From: an uncultured Eubacteriales bacterium
GTDB taxonomy: Bacteria > Bacillota > Clostridia > Oscillospirales > UBA644
Direction of reading: 5' to 3'
Length of the DNA stretch: 64,000 nucleotides
Assembly: GCA_934501435.1 (NCBI GenBank)
Contig: CAKSTW010000003.1
Location: 62,001 to 126,000, forward strand
This document shows positions 31,746 to 40,919 of the stretch, piece after piece. A model generated the notes under the pieces. That model made no database searches. It saw only the letters and a program-made list of their open reading frames with translations, and was not told the DNA's origin. The translations under genes were made by a program, and so were the position numbers. Within the stretch, counting starts at the first letter, position 1. Each line of letters opens with the position of its first letter.

Positions 31746-33134
31746 TCAGAGCGAATTTACTATGTTTTTGAAATGTTTGCCTCTCGCCTCGAAATTCGGA
31801 TAAAGGTCGAAACTTGCCGACGCGGGGCTTAAATAGACCCTGTCGCCTTTCTTCGAATTTTCGACCGCCGCTTTTATGGCGTCTTCCATCGTCTCAACCT
31901 CGACTATCTTCGTTTTTTCGGGAGAATATTTATCGCAGTTAAGCAACGCCTCCTTGATTTTCGGAGCGGTCTTTCCCATAAGGATAAGAACCTTCACTTT
32001 TTCGGCAAGGTAAGGCGCCAGCGGCTCGTAAGGTATCTTTTTATCGTAGCCGCCCGCTATCATCACTATCGGTTCGGTCTGCGATTTAAGGCAGGCAATG
32101 CTTCTTGTCGGAGACGTCCCTATCGAATCGTTATAGTAAGAAACGCCGTTATATTCGCGGACGAATTCCATACGATGCTCGACGCCACCGAAATGCTCGG
32201 CGATATCTCTTATTTTTTCGACGGGGCAAAGTCCCCACACGGCGGATATCGCGGTCATATAGTTATCCACGTTATGGTCGCCCGGAATTCTTATAAGACT
32301 GCGGTTCATGACCGTTTCTTCTTTTCCGTTTTCCGAATGGATTATGTCGCCGTTTTCTGCAAGGTAAGTACCGTTCCCGACCTTATCGGTAAGAGAAAAG
32401 AAACAGACGTTTGCTTTCGCCTTTTTCGCAAAATTTCTTGTTATGTCGTTATTGTAATTGAGGACAAGTCTTGCGTCGGGGTTCTGATTTATGAAAATAT
32501 GTTCCTTTGCCTCGATATATTCGTCCATTCCCGTATGCCAGTCGAGGTGGTTCGGCGCGACGTTCGTCACGACCGCGATATCGGGCGACGGAATAAAGGA
32601 CGAAAGTTGGAAAGACGAAAGTTCGATTACGGCGAAATCGTTTTCCTTTATTTTCTCGATTTCGGGGAGCAGCGGTTTGCCTATATTCCCGCCGAGGTGG
32701 CAGGTATAGCCCGCCTTTTCGAGCATTTTGCAGATAAGGGTCGTGGAGGTCGTTTTACCGTCGCTTCCGGTGACCGACGCGATTTTACAGGGGCAGAGAC
32801 GGAAAAATTCTTCCATTTCCGAAGTGATTCTGCTGCCGCGGTTTTTTGCATCGACATAAACTTTATTATCGGGTCTCATTCCGGGGGTTCTGAAAACGAC
32901 GTCTCCCGAAACGCCGTCAAGATAGTTTTCGCCGAGGACGAATTTTATATCTTTGCCCTCGTATTCCTTTAATACGTCAGCCATCTGTTCCGGCGTTTTT
33001 TTATCGTGGACGATGACAGAAACGCCGTGCGACAGAAACATATCCGCAACGGGTCGGTGACTTACGCCGAAACCGATAAGGGAAACTGTCTTTCCTTTGA
33101 GATTTTCAAAATATTCGCTTATTTTGCTGTTCAT
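31746..33134 (-). CDS. murD: UDP-N-acetylmuramoylalanine--D-glutamate ligase
   Basis: 462-residue Mur ligase that adds D-glutamate to UDP-MurNAc-L-Ala in cytoplasmic peptidoglycan synthesis. Motifs include the ATP loop VTGSDGKTTSTTLI (about 122-135), NVAPNHLDWH (about 191-200) and GGVEHRMEFVREYNGVSYYNDSIGTSP (in parts, about 305-330). The length fits MurD. It starts 13 bp after the RNase J stop, so the two are probably co-transcribed, and ends at a strong terminator. Confidence 0.94.
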   Translation of the reverse strand: MNSKISEYFENLKGKTVSLIGFGVSHRPVADMFLSHGVSVIVHDKKTPEQMADVLKEYEGKDIKFVLGENYLDGVSGDVVFRTPGMRPDNKVYVDAKNRGSRITSEMEEFFRLCPCKIASVTGSDGKTTSTTLICKMLEKAGYTCHLGGNIGKPLLPEIEKIKENDFAVIELSSFQLSSFIPSPDIAVVTNVAPNHLDWHTGMDEYIEAKEHIFINQNPDARLVLNYNNDITRNFAKKAKANVCFFSLTDKVGNGTYLAENGDIIHSENGKEETVMNRSLIRIPGDHNVDNYMTAISAVWGLCPVEKIRDIAEHFGGVEHRMEFVREYNGVSYYNDSIGTSPTRSIACLKSQTEPIVMIAGGYDKKIPYEPLAPYLAEKVKVLILMGKTAPKIKEALLNCDKYSPEKTKIVEVETMEDAIKAAVENSKKGDRVYLSPASASFDLYPNFEARGKHFKNIVNSL

Positions 33135-33147
33135 AAAAAATCTTCTT

Positions 33148-34818
33148 TCAGATATTTTTGATAACCGGTAAGATCATCGGTTTGCGTTTTGTCTGATCGT
33201 AAATAAATTTCGAAAGGTCGTCTCTGACCTTACTCTTTGCGTTGTAGACCCATTCGCCCGAACCCTCTTTCGCGCAGTTTTCAATGCTCTGGGCGGTGCG
33301 TTCCTTTATTCTTTCGGTAAGGTTCTGGTTTTCCTTGACGTAGACAAATCCTCTTGTCAGAATCTCGGGCTCGGCAAGAAGTTCTTTCGTTTCGTCGTCT
33401 ACGACTGCGACAACGACGATAAGTCCGTCCTGCGAAAGGTGGCGTCTGTCGCGCAAAACGATGTTTCCGACGTCCCCTACCCCGAGACCGTCGACAAGGA
33501 CTTTACCCGCGGGGACCGTTCCTACGGTTTTTATAGACTTCGAAGTAAGCTCGATTATGTTGCCTATATCGGTTACCATGATATTGTTCTCGGGTATTCC
33601 CATCGATTTTGCGATAAGGGCGTGCTTTTTAAGGTGACGGTATTCGCCGTGAACGGGAATGAAAAATTTCGGTCTTGCAAGTCCGAAAATGAGTTTTAAT
33701 TCCTCCTGGCAGGCGTGTCCCGAAACGTGAACTTCGGCAATGGAGGAAGAGACGACCTCCGCGCCCGAACGGAAAAGTTCGTTTATGACTCTGTTGACGA
33801 GTTTCTCGTTGCCGGGGATCGCGGTCGCGGAAATTACGACAAGGTCGTTTGAGGTTATTTCAACGGTTTTATGATCGGAATAAGCCATTCTGTAAAGAGC
33901 GCTCATCGGTTCTCCCTGACTTCCCGTCGTTATGATTACCATTTTTTCGGGGGGATACTGATTTACGTTTGCTATATCGACAAGCGTATTTTCGGGAATA
34001 TTCATATATCCGAGCTGGTCGGCGACTTCAAGGGTCGTCACCATGCTTCTGCCGACGACCGCTACTTTACGCTTGTATTTTTTCGCGATATTGAGAATCT
34101 GCTGAACGCGGTCGACGTTCGAAGAAAACGTCGCGATGATAATTCTCTTTTTCGCCGCTTTCATAAATATCTCGGAAAGCGTCTCTCCGACCTTCCTTTC
34201 GCTCATCGCAAAGCCCGGTCTTTCGGCGTTTGTCGAGTCCATGAGAAGCGCGAGAAGCCCCCCTTTGCCGAGTTCGCCTATTCTTGCAAGGTCGATCATT
34301 CTGTCGCTTATCGGAGTTGTGTCTATCTTGAAGTCCCCGGTATGAAGAACCGTTCCGCAGGGAGTATGCAGAGCGATCGCCGCGGCGTCCGCAATAGAAT
34401 GGTTGACATGAATATATTCGACTTTGAAAGTCCCGCAGTCGATAGTGTCTCCGGGCGCGACTTCGACAAGTTCCGCTTTCTTTTCAAGATGAAATTCCTT
34501 GAGTTTGTTATAAATAAGACCGAGAGTAAGTCTCGTTCCGTAAACGGGAACGTTGACCTGCCTTAAAAGATACGGGATACCTCCGATATGGTCTTCGTGA
34601 CCGTGGGTTATGAAAAGAGCCTTGAAACGGTCCTGGTTTTTTATAAGATACTGCATATCGGGGATAACGTAGTCGACTCCCGGCATATCGTCGTCGGGGA
34701 AAAGAAGTCCGCAGTCTATTGCGATTATGTCTTTTCCGCATTCGAAGACCGTAAGGTTCTTGCCTATCTCATTAAGACCGCCGAGCGGTATTATTCTCAG
34801 TTTTTCTGCTTTTTTCAA
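33148..34818 (-). CDS. rnj: Ribonuclease J
   Basis: 556-residue metallo-beta-lactamase/beta-CASP ribonuclease for mRNA decay and rRNA maturation. The metal motif is THGHEDHIGG (about 70-79), with later conserved histidines in HTGDFKID and VSGHACQEEL and the FIPVHGEYRHLKKHA block. The beta-CASP GSQGEPMSAL is intact. Preceded by a leader of over 200 bp with hairpins and an AAAGGAGG site just before the start. Confidence 0.94.
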   Translation of the reverse strand: MKKAEKLRIIPLGGLNEIGKNLTVFECGKDIIAIDCGLLFPDDDMPGVDYVIPDMQYLIKNQDRFKALFITHGHEDHIGGIPYLLRQVNVPVYGTRLTLGLIYNKLKEFHLEKKAELVEVAPGDTIDCGTFKVEYIHVNHSIADAAAIALHTPCGTVLHTGDFKIDTTPISDRMIDLARIGELGKGGLLALLMDSTNAERPGFAMSERKVGETLSEIFMKAAKKRIIIATFSSNVDRVQQILNIAKKYKRKVAVVGRSMVTTLEVADQLGYMNIPENTLVDIANVNQYPPEKMVIITTGSQGEPMSALYRMAYSDHKTVEITSNDLVVISATAIPGNEKLVNRVINELFRSGAEVVSSSIAEVHVSGHACQEELKLIFGLARPKFFIPVHGEYRHLKKHALIAKSMGIPENNIMVTDIGNIIELTSKSIKTVGTVPAGKVLVDGLGVGDVGNIVLRDRRHLSQDGLIVVVAVVDDETKELLAEPEILTRGFVYVKENQNLTERIKERTAQSIENCAKEGSGEWVYNAKSKVRDDLSKFIYDQTKRKPMILPVIKNI

Positions 34819-34829
34819 ATATGTTCCTC

Positions 34830-35056
34830 CTTTTTCATTATAAAAAGATACAGTTATGTAGCGACATCGCCTTTTCCGCCGTAAAAACCCGAAAAACCGT
34901 TTTCACTGCCATAAAAAAGCGGCGCCGCCCGTTTATTTTGTTCCGCCGTTATGCGGAAAAGTATGAAAAAGGCGCGCCTCGCCGCCGTATCCATACTTAA
35001 ATATTCAATTTATATATAATAAATTTTATATTTCGGAATTATTTTATTATATTATA
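34830..35056 (-). promoter_or_regulatory. Long structured leader/intergenic region before RNase J
   Basis: About 230 bp without a gene. It holds a GGCGGCGCCGC palindrome followed by TTTTTT on the minus strand (34915-34931), a TTCCGC/GCGGAA hairpin near 34940-34958, and a GGCG.GGCGCGCC-TTTTT element (34970-34990) that likely terminates the nucleotidyltransferase gene. The AT-rich stretch 35000-35056 may contain the promoter. Confidence 0.45.
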
Positions 35057-37234
35057 TCATTCAGTTGTGTCATTTTTTACCTTTTCGGAAACTGTTTTTA
35101 TTTTATTTACATAAAATTCACACAATGCGCGCGCGGTCTCGGCGTTTGCCGCCTCCGCCGTGATCTTAAAGCCGCGCCTGTCGGCAGTCGGGAAGATCGA
35201 TGCGTTTCCGCGTTGAGGCGAAGATATCCTTATCGCGCCGAAACGCCGTTTTGCACCGGGAAGAGACGAAAGTTCCGATATTATCCTCGCTTTGTCCCGC
35301 CCGACAAAAAGCCTTTCGGCGGAAACCGAAATTTCGGGAAAACGGCGCAGAATATCGCGAAAAGCCTCTCCGCTTTCGGAAATATACGACATAAGTTCCG
35401 CAGCGCAGAAAACGGGGTCGAGAAAATTATACATAAGGTATCTGTCCCCGTCCGAAAAAGAAATGCGGCGGACCGTAAAGCCGTTTTCGGCGGCTGTTTT
35501 TTCGGCGACGGAACTGAAATATTCGGGAATAAAGACCTTTTTTCTGCGTTTTCCGAACGCGTAAAAACAGGCAAGACGCACGTCGTTTTCGGAATATTCC
35601 CCGCCGTCCGCCGTAAAAATTTTCAATTTGTCGCCCGAAAGCACTGCCTTTTCCCCGCTCTTCAGGGTAAAGGAGGGATAATCGGACAGATTTTCCCCGA
35701 ACAACTGCGAAAGATGATGTCCGTAAACTGTAAGAAACCCGTCGAAGACCTTTAGTTTTCCGCCTCCGCCGTATATAAAATCGCGGGAAAGATATTTTGA
35801 AAGCACCGTTTTTGCCTTTTGCGGGGAAATGAGCAGCCCGTCCTCATCGACAAGCGTCGCACCTCCGTCTTTCATATAAACGCCGCCCTGAAATCCGAAA
35901 TTTCTGACGATATACTTAAGCGCCGAAAGGTCGGTCCGGACAAGAAGATATACGTTGCTGCCGCAGTCCCTGACTGCCGATGAAAAGGTCTGCGCGGCGG
36001 CGGTATACGCTTTTTTCGGAAGCGCAAGCGCAATATTTCCGTCGAACGTTCTTCCGCAGGCGTATCCCCAGCGCAAAGCGTCCGAAAGACCGTTTTGAAG
36101 ATCAAACCCTCCGCATATAATATCCGGGCGCCCGACAGCCGACATTATTCTGCCCGAAAGAGACGAACCTTCGGCAAAAGAACACCCGCCCGAAACGACG
36201 CTGCCCGAAGAAACGACCGAGCCCGCGCCGACAGCCGTTTTTTTTCCGATAACGCTCCCGTCGCCGACCGACGAATTTTCCCCGACGGCTGATCTTTCGC
36301 AAAGTACGCTTCTTCGTATAAAAGCGTTTTTGCCTACCGAAACGCCGTCAAAAAGAACGCTCCCGTCGATTTTCGCGCCGTCTTCGATAATACAGCCGTC
36401 GCCTATTACCGAGAAAGGGCCTATTTCCGCCTTGCCTATCCTGCAATTTTTGCCGATAACGCACGGAGAAACGATTTTTGCTTCCGGAATATCTTCCGGC
36501 TTTTCAAATTTACAGTCCCTGACCTTTCCGTTCAGAATATCCCTGTTCGCGCGCAGAAACTTTTCGCAGGTTCCGATGTCCTCCCAATAGAAATCAAAAC
36601 ATTTCGCATATATCGGAATATGTTTTTTCAGAAGCAGAGGAAAAAGATCTTTTGAAAAATCAAACGGAACGTTTTCGGGGATAAAATCAAAAATTTCTTT
36701 TTTGAAAATATAGATGCCCGCGTTTATTTCCGTCGTAAAAACTCTCGACCAATCGGGTTTTTCAACAAATTCGCAGACCCTGTTTTTTTCGTCGGTTATC
36801 ACGGTTCCGTATTCCGTCGGGTCGTCTCTTTCGGCAAGAATTACGGTCGCCGTTCCGTTTTTTTCTTTATGAAAATTCACGGCGTCCGCAATATCGAGAT
36901 CGCAAAGGCAGTCGCCGCTCATAACGATAAAATCGCCGTCGAAAAAGTCTCTTGCCGCGCCGACCGACCCTGCCGTTCCGAGGGGCGTTTCTTCGTTAAA
37001 AAAAGTAAAAGAAACATTCGGAAAACGGTTTTCAAGACATTCTTTTATTTTTTCGCCCATAAACATCGTCGTGACGGCAATTTCCGTTATTCCGTATTTC
37101 ATAAGAAGTTCCGCCGCGCGCACGATACATTCTTTCCCTGCCAATGGTACAAGGGGCTTAGGCAGAGAGTCTGTTATCGGGCGGAGCCTCACACCCTTTC
37201 CTCCCGCGGTTATAACGGCTTTCAATTCTGACAT
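35057..37234 (-). CDS. Sugar nucleotidyltransferase with degenerate phosphohexomutase-like domain
   Basis: 725 residues. The N-terminal nucleotidyltransferase domain (1-235) starts KAVITAGGKGVRLRPITDS with the pyrophosphorylase loop and the PKPLVPLAGK motif. A left-handed beta-helix of hexapeptides follows (about 255-350: IGKNCRIGKAEIGPFSVIG). From about 375 there is a phosphomannomutase-like region, where the family's TASHNP active-site serine loop is replaced by YMKDGGATLVDEDG, so mutase activity is doubtful. The first domain should make an NDP-sugar. The start at 37234 has CAGGAGAG upstream; an earlier apparent start lies inside it. Confidence 0.83.
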   Translation of the reverse strand: MSELKAVITAGGKGVRLRPITDSLPKPLVPLAGKECIVRAAELLMKYGITEIAVTTMFMGEKIKECLENRFPNVSFTFFNEETPLGTAGSVGAARDFFDGDFIVMSGDCLCDLDIADAVNFHKEKNGTATVILAERDDPTEYGTVITDEKNRVCEFVEKPDWSRVFTTEINAGIYIFKKEIFDFIPENVPFDFSKDLFPLLLKKHIPIYAKCFDFYWEDIGTCEKFLRANRDILNGKVRDCKFEKPEDIPEAKIVSPCVIGKNCRIGKAEIGPFSVIGDGCIIEDGAKIDGSVLFDGVSVGKNAFIRRSVLCERSAVGENSSVGDGSVIGKKTAVGAGSVVSSGSVVSGGCSFAEGSSLSGRIMSAVGRPDIICGGFDLQNGLSDALRWGYACGRTFDGNIALALPKKAYTAAAQTFSSAVRDCGSNVYLLVRTDLSALKYIVRNFGFQGGVYMKDGGATLVDEDGLLISPQKAKTVLSKYLSRDFIYGGGGKLKVFDGFLTVYGHHLSQLFGENLSDYPSFTLKSGEKAVLSGDKLKIFTADGGEYSENDVRLACFYAFGKRRKKVFIPEYFSSVAEKTAAENGFTVRRISFSDGDRYLMYNFLDPVFCAAELMSYISESGEAFRDILRRFPEISVSAERLFVGRDKARIISELSSLPGAKRRFGAIRISSPQRGNASIFPTADRRGFKITAEAANAETARALCEFYVNKIKTVSEKVKNDTTE

Positions 37235-37250
37235 AAAAAACTCTCCTGAC

Positions 37251-37282
37251 AAAAAAATAAGTCTGATTTTCTCAGACTTATT
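37251..37282. terminator. Terminator between hypothetical gene 37316 and the nucleotidyltransferase
   Basis: AATAAGTCTGA-TTTTC-TCAGACTTATT with a T run on the minus strand; ends the operon 39279-37316. Confidence 0.88.
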
Positions 37283-37315
37283 ATTTCCCTTTTAAGGCGG
37301 AGTATTCCGTTTTTT

Positions 37316-38035
37316 CTATGAAAGAATATTTTCGATGAGTTTTTCGGCGTTAGCGAATTCCGCTTTTTTCTGATCAGACATCTGCGCAAGAGTTCCGCTA
37401 AAGACGCGAAGACCTATATAAATGGGAATATCTTCTTCTCCCCTGCCTATCTTTTCGCCGAGTCTGTCGTTTAGCAGAACGGCTTTTCCGTCATAATAAA
37501 GAGGCAGTGAAGTAATTGAGGACAGGTCTTCGAGAGCTTCGGCCTCCGAAAGAAAGTCCATACCTACGGTATCTCCGAGCAGTATCATACATTCGCCGGT
37601 CCGCAGAGCCGTCAGTATCTGTTCTTTATGTTTCTGAATTTCGGTCGCGGTCTCCCTGTTCCCCTCGATATTTATATAATTTATCGAAACGGTCACTTTT
37701 CCGTCGCCGTTAAGGTCTTCGCCGACGCTTTCGAGATACCGTTTGAGATAATCGGAATCTTCTTCGTAGATATATGTTTTGCCGTCGCCGTCCGAAAGAT
37801 AATCGCCGTTTTCCCTTGTTATAACGGGATTCTGCAAAACGCATATCATTTCATAGTCGTATTTTTCTTTCATAACAAGAGACGTCGAAAGATAGATAAG
37901 AACGGCGACCGCAGCCACGGCGATCATGACGTGATATTTGTGGTAATACCAGAAATTCGAAAGTTTATCCGCGAAAGTCGCGTTCGGGTCTTTATACTTA
38001 TCGGCTTCCCTGACCCATTTTTTTTCTTGTTCCAA
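37316..38035 (-). CDS. Hypothetical single-pass membrane protein
   Basis: 239 residues with a cytoplasmic basic/acidic N-terminus (MEQEKKWVREADKYKD), one membrane helix at about 35-53 (HVMIAVAAVAVLIYLSTSLV) and an outside domain with conserved-looking acidic loops (LNGDGKVTVSINYINIEGN). I do not recognise a family. It follows the cytidylyltransferase gene by 15 bp, in an apparent three-gene operon with the LicD-like gene, which hints at a cell-envelope role. Confidence 0.65.
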   Translation of the reverse strand: MEQEKKWVREADKYKDPNATFADKLSNFWYYHKYHVMIAVAAVAVLIYLSTSLVMKEKYDYEMICVLQNPVITRENGDYLSDGDGKTYIYEEDSDYLKRYLESVGEDLNGDGKVTVSINYINIEGNRETATEIQKHKEQILTALRTGECMILLGDTVGMDFLSEAEALEDLSSITSLPLYYDGKAVLLNDRLGEKIGRGEEDIPIYIGLRVFSGTLAQMSDQKKAEFANAEKLIENILS

Positions 38036-38050
38036 AATTTCCTCCGCAGG

Positions 38051-38470
38051 TCATTTATCCGAAAGTTTTTTCTTTATATCGGCGCTTGAAATTCCGTTCG
38101 TATGCGGCAGATACTCTACTGCGACGCCGTGTTTTCCGAGTTTCTTCTCAATATCGTTATATAATTCGGTTCCTTTCCAGTCGTCTCCGTGGAAAAGCGC
38201 GTCAAAATGCAGTTTTTCCCATGCTTCGATTTTATCCAGAGAAGTCTGAGGCACGACATCGTCCACATATCTTATCGCCTGAACAATGGCCTTTCTCTCT
38301 TCAAAAGAGATGAGCGGGCATCTGTGTTTGTATTCTTTTACCAGCTCGTCGGTACTGACCCCGACGATAAGGTATTCGCACTGTTCTTTCGCATTGCGAA
38401 GAAGGTTGAGATGTCCTATATGAAACAGGTCGAATACTCCGGTGGTATAGCCGATGTTGTACTTTTTCAT
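38051..38470 (-). CDS. tagD: Glycerol-3-phosphate cytidylyltransferase-like protein (TagD family)
   Basis: 139-residue nucleotidyltransferase-fold enzyme. GYTTGVFDLFHIGHLNLLRNA (in two parts) holds the HxGH motif at about 17-20, and YVDDVVPQTSLDKIEAWEK plus HGDDWKGTELYN are TagD-like. It should make CDP-glycerol or a related CDP-alcohol for teichoic or other surface polymers. The C-terminal PHTNGISSADIK is the family end motif. It overlaps the LicD-like gene by 4 bp. Confidence 0.82.
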   Translation of the reverse strand: MKKYNIGYTTGVFDLFHIGHLNLLRNAKEQCEYLIVGVSTDELVKEYKHRCPLISFEERKAIVQAIRYVDDVVPQTSLDKIEAWEKLHFDALFHGDDWKGTELYNDIEKKLGKHGVAVEYLPHTNGISSADIKKKLSDK

Positions 38471-39279
38471 GATTCACCTTTCCGAGTATCAAAACTTATT
38501 CTGAGGGGTTTATGCGTTCTCCTTTTTTCCTCCGGAGGAAGTTCCGCATAATTTTTACCGAAAATCCGCGTAAGCACATATTCGTAATCTTTCGGCGCAA
38601 AATAACTGTTCTTTTCGAATTCTACAAGGCTCGCAGGTTCATATACGCTTTTCGGCATCGTCTGTCTGACAGAATCATAGTTGCTGCCGTAATTAGTGTA
38701 AAACGCTCCGCCCCTGCCGCTGTTTTTGCTCATCAACCGGATCTGAAACTTCTGAAGTTTTTCGATAGAAAACGGAAAAGCGAAGAAAACGGCGATTTTT
38801 CTGATAATATCGTTTTTCCGCAGCCCTTTTTTGCTTATTATCAGAACATTTATGCTCTTGATTATTTTCGTACGGAACTTCTTTTCGAAAGAAGTCTCCG
38901 AAAATTCCTCATCAAGAGGAAATACGTCGACAAAAATTCCCTTCGGAACATCAAGCCCCGCAATGTTTTCTTCATCGAAAAGAGTATGTTTTTTCCGGAT
39001 CTTCGAAAAAGGAAGCCAATATTCCTTGTCGGTTTTTATACTGTGAAGATAGAAGTTATCGTTTAACTCCGTTTCGCAGAGGTCGAGGAACCTGTTATAT
39101 TCGGCACGTGGCATCGCAATATCAAGGTCGTCGTCCCACGGAATAAAGCCCTTATGCCTTATTGCGCCGAGAAGCGTTCCGCCTATAAGAAAATACGAAA
39201 GACCGTTTTCGGAACAGATCCGGTGTATTTCATTGAGAATTTCCAATTCGGTAAGCTGCAGTTCTCTTAAATATTCCAT
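38467..39279 (-). CDS. LicD-family phosphotransferase
   Basis: 270 residues. The LicD pattern FLIGGTLLGAIRHKGFIPWDDDLDIAMPR (in parts: GGTLLGAIRHKGFIPWDDD at about 32-50) is unmistakable, with the metal-binding DDDLDIAM. Family members transfer phosphocholine or another phospho-alcohol from a CDP donor to surface glycans, which fits the adjacent CDP-alcohol-forming tagD-like gene. The start at 39279 has AAGGGG upstream; 22 earlier in-frame residues are promoter DNA. Confidence 0.85.
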   Translation of the reverse strand: MEYLRELQLTELEILNEIHRICSENGLSYFLIGGTLLGAIRHKGFIPWDDDLDIAMPRAEYNRFLDLCETELNDNFYLHSIKTDKEYWLPFSKIRKKHTLFDEENIAGLDVPKGIFVDVFPLDEEFSETSFEKKFRTKIIKSINVLIISKKGLRKNDIIRKIAVFFAFPFSIEKLQKFQIRLMSKNSGRGGAFYTNYGSNYDSVRQTMPKSVYEPASLVEFEKNSYFAPKDYEYVLTRIFGKNYAELPPEEKRRTHKPLRISFDTRKGES

Positions 39280-39316
39280 AGATATTACCCCTTCTCGGAA
39301 ACTCAATGACTTGTAT

Positions 39317-39345
39317 ATTATAATATATTTCACACAAATTTGCAA
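39317..39345 (-). promoter_or_regulatory. Promoter of the licD-tagD operon
   Basis: Minus-strand TTGCAA (39340-39345), 17-bp spacer, TATAAT (39317-39322). Confidence 0.7.
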
Positions 39346-39351
39346 GACTCT

Positions 39352-39453
39352 TCACAGAAAAAGCCCAAATTTACCGAAAATCAAAAACACGGCGGCAAAT
39401 ATGCCGCCGATAGAGAGGGCTGTGCTGTTTATAAGTGTTCCGAGCCGTATCAT
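39352..39453 (-). CDS. Putative 33-residue hydrophobic peptide
   Basis: Very short open frame with a strong AAGGGGG ribosome site 7 bp before ATG 39453. The peptide begins MIRLGTLINSTALS and continues with a hydrophobic stretch IGGIFAAVFLIFG to a KFGLFL end. The ribosome site is the 3' arm of an AGCCCC-AAAAA-GGGGG hairpin, so translation may be restrained. Size and character resemble type I toxin or regulatory membrane peptides, but there is no homologue I recognise. Could be non-coding. Confidence 0.4.
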   Translation of the reverse strand: MIRLGTLINSTALSIGGIFAAVFLIFGKFGLFL

Positions 39454-39483
39454 TACCAAACCCCCTTTTTGGGGCTGCATAGT

Positions 39484-39521
39484 TAAAGGACGGAATCCGA
39501 TATGGGATCCCGTCCTTTTTT
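39484..39521 (+). terminator. Plus-strand oriented terminator hairpin
   Basis: AAAGGACGG.ATCC-GATATG-GGATCCCGTCCTTT with the T run on the plus strand. No plus-strand gene precedes it, although the acyltransferase ends here on the other strand. Confidence 0.65.
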
Positions 39522-40554
39522 ATCTTTGTCCCGTCAATATTCTTCTCAGGCAGGGAATCCGTCGCAGTACAATATCAAACAGATATATAAATACAACGGT
39601 TAACACAATAGTAAGAACATAATTGACCGGAGCAAAGTATACAGACTTCGGCATGGCAAGATAAAGAAGTTTCGTAAATACCGCACCGACATTCAGATGC
39701 ATGGCAAAAACCAGAAATGAAATCGTTTCGAAATCGTGATAGCCGTCTTTCACAAAGAAATCCATAATAAGCCAAAAGGCAAAACACATTACAAGAAGTA
39801 TCGGTACATGAACTGCTCCGGGAAGTATCTCCTTATATTCCGCATACAGACCGACAATGCATGCAATAAAGACAGGGACGGCAATAATTCTCACAGTCGG
39901 AGAGCTTTTTCGCTTGAACAAATCAAAACCGTATCTTCCTATCAAAGCCCCCGCCAGATAGTAAGTCAAAGCATCGTGTCGGTAAAATATCTCTTCCGGA
40001 AGCCCGTATCCGAACATATTGAGAATTATCAGTATCAGAAAAGCAGCCGTTCCTATCTTCTTATTCTTTACGATCAGGTACAGAAGAGGACAAAACAGAG
40101 TAAAGACGATAAGATCGAAAATAAACCAGAAGGGACCGTATGCCTTATAAAAAAATATACCGCCGAGGATATTGCCGACAGAAAGAGAAAATAACTGCCG
40201 GTTTATAAAGAACTTTGAAACAGGCGTATAGGAACACAGCAGATTGAACACTACCCAGATTATATTCCATGACAGATAAGGAATTACAAGCGACTTAAAG
40301 CGCGACTTGTATTTTTTCAGAGTCATATCCGGTTCGTAGTTCCGATAAAACAACGCTCCCGATATAATTAAAAACAAAGGGACTGCGACTTTTGCAATCA
40401 TATTAAGGATCTGGGAAACAAATAAAACAGCTCCGCCGAAATTTCCGTCCAAATTATAGTTCGGCAAAGACGGCATGTGTATAATAAAGACCAAAATCGA
40501 CAGAATGAATGTCGTTTTATATTTTTTACAAGTAAAAAAATCGGCGCGTATCAT
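39520..40554 (-). CDS. Acyltransferase 3 family membrane protein
   Basis: 344 residues with about ten membrane helices. It fits the acyltransferase-3 (OafA/wall-polymer O-acyltransferase) family: an early VPLFLIISGALFYRNYEPD block (about 55-73), the SRFKSLVIPYLSWNIIW block and the YGPFWFIFDLIVFTLFCPLL stretch. It is expected to O-acetylate or succinylate a surface glycan, which fits the neighbouring LicD/TagD genes. The start ATG 40554 follows an AAGGGGA site. Confidence 0.78.
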   Translation of the reverse strand: MIRADFFTCKKYKTTFILSILVFIIHMPSLPNYNLDGNFGGAVLFVSQILNMIAKVAVPLFLIISGALFYRNYEPDMTLKKYKSRFKSLVIPYLSWNIIWVVFNLLCSYTPVSKFFINRQLFSLSVGNILGGIFFYKAYGPFWFIFDLIVFTLFCPLLYLIVKNKKIGTAAFLILIILNMFGYGLPEEIFYRHDALTYYLAGALIGRYGFDLFKRKSSPTVRIIAVPVFIACIVGLYAEYKEILPGAVHVPILLVMCFAFWLIMDFFVKDGYHDFETISFLVFAMHLNVGAVFTKLLYLAMPKSVYFAPVNYVLTIVLTVVFIYLFDIVLRRIPCLRRILTGQR

Positions 40555-40589
40555 TTGTTTTTCTTCCCCTTTTTGACAGTTTATAATGC

Positions 40590-40888
40590 CTGAAACAAAG
40601 GTGGGCAAGCTGCTGTTGTCCGGTGCAGGCTCTTAAGATTATTTCTCTCTTTTTGCCTTGAAAGGTATCCGCCCGTATGCGGAAAAAAGAATTTCCGGAG
40701 CATTTCTCGGTGCCGTGTGTCGGAGTTTTCACGGACTGTTTTTCGGCATAACGATAAAGAAACCGCAGAAAATACCGACGTATTTGCAAAATTTCCGCAA
40801 AAGTCGGGACAACCTGTCCGTCAAAACTGATAAGGATTCGTTTCTTCTCCGCCTGCCCGAAAACTATGATATAATTATATCATAGTTT
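40590..40888 (-). repeat. Dispersed intergenic repeat, copy B, within a 470-bp gene-free region
   Basis: No believable gene lies between 40555 and 41025. The repeat shares a 44-base core (40817-40860) with copy A, and its right end is a 28-base perfect palindrome (40861-40888; half AAACTATGATATAA) that holds TATAAT on both strands. The rest of the gap holds the rtcB terminator. Confidence 0.55.
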
Positions 40889-40919
40889 CCGACAGATTTC
40901 AATCCACCCGTAAGAAAAA

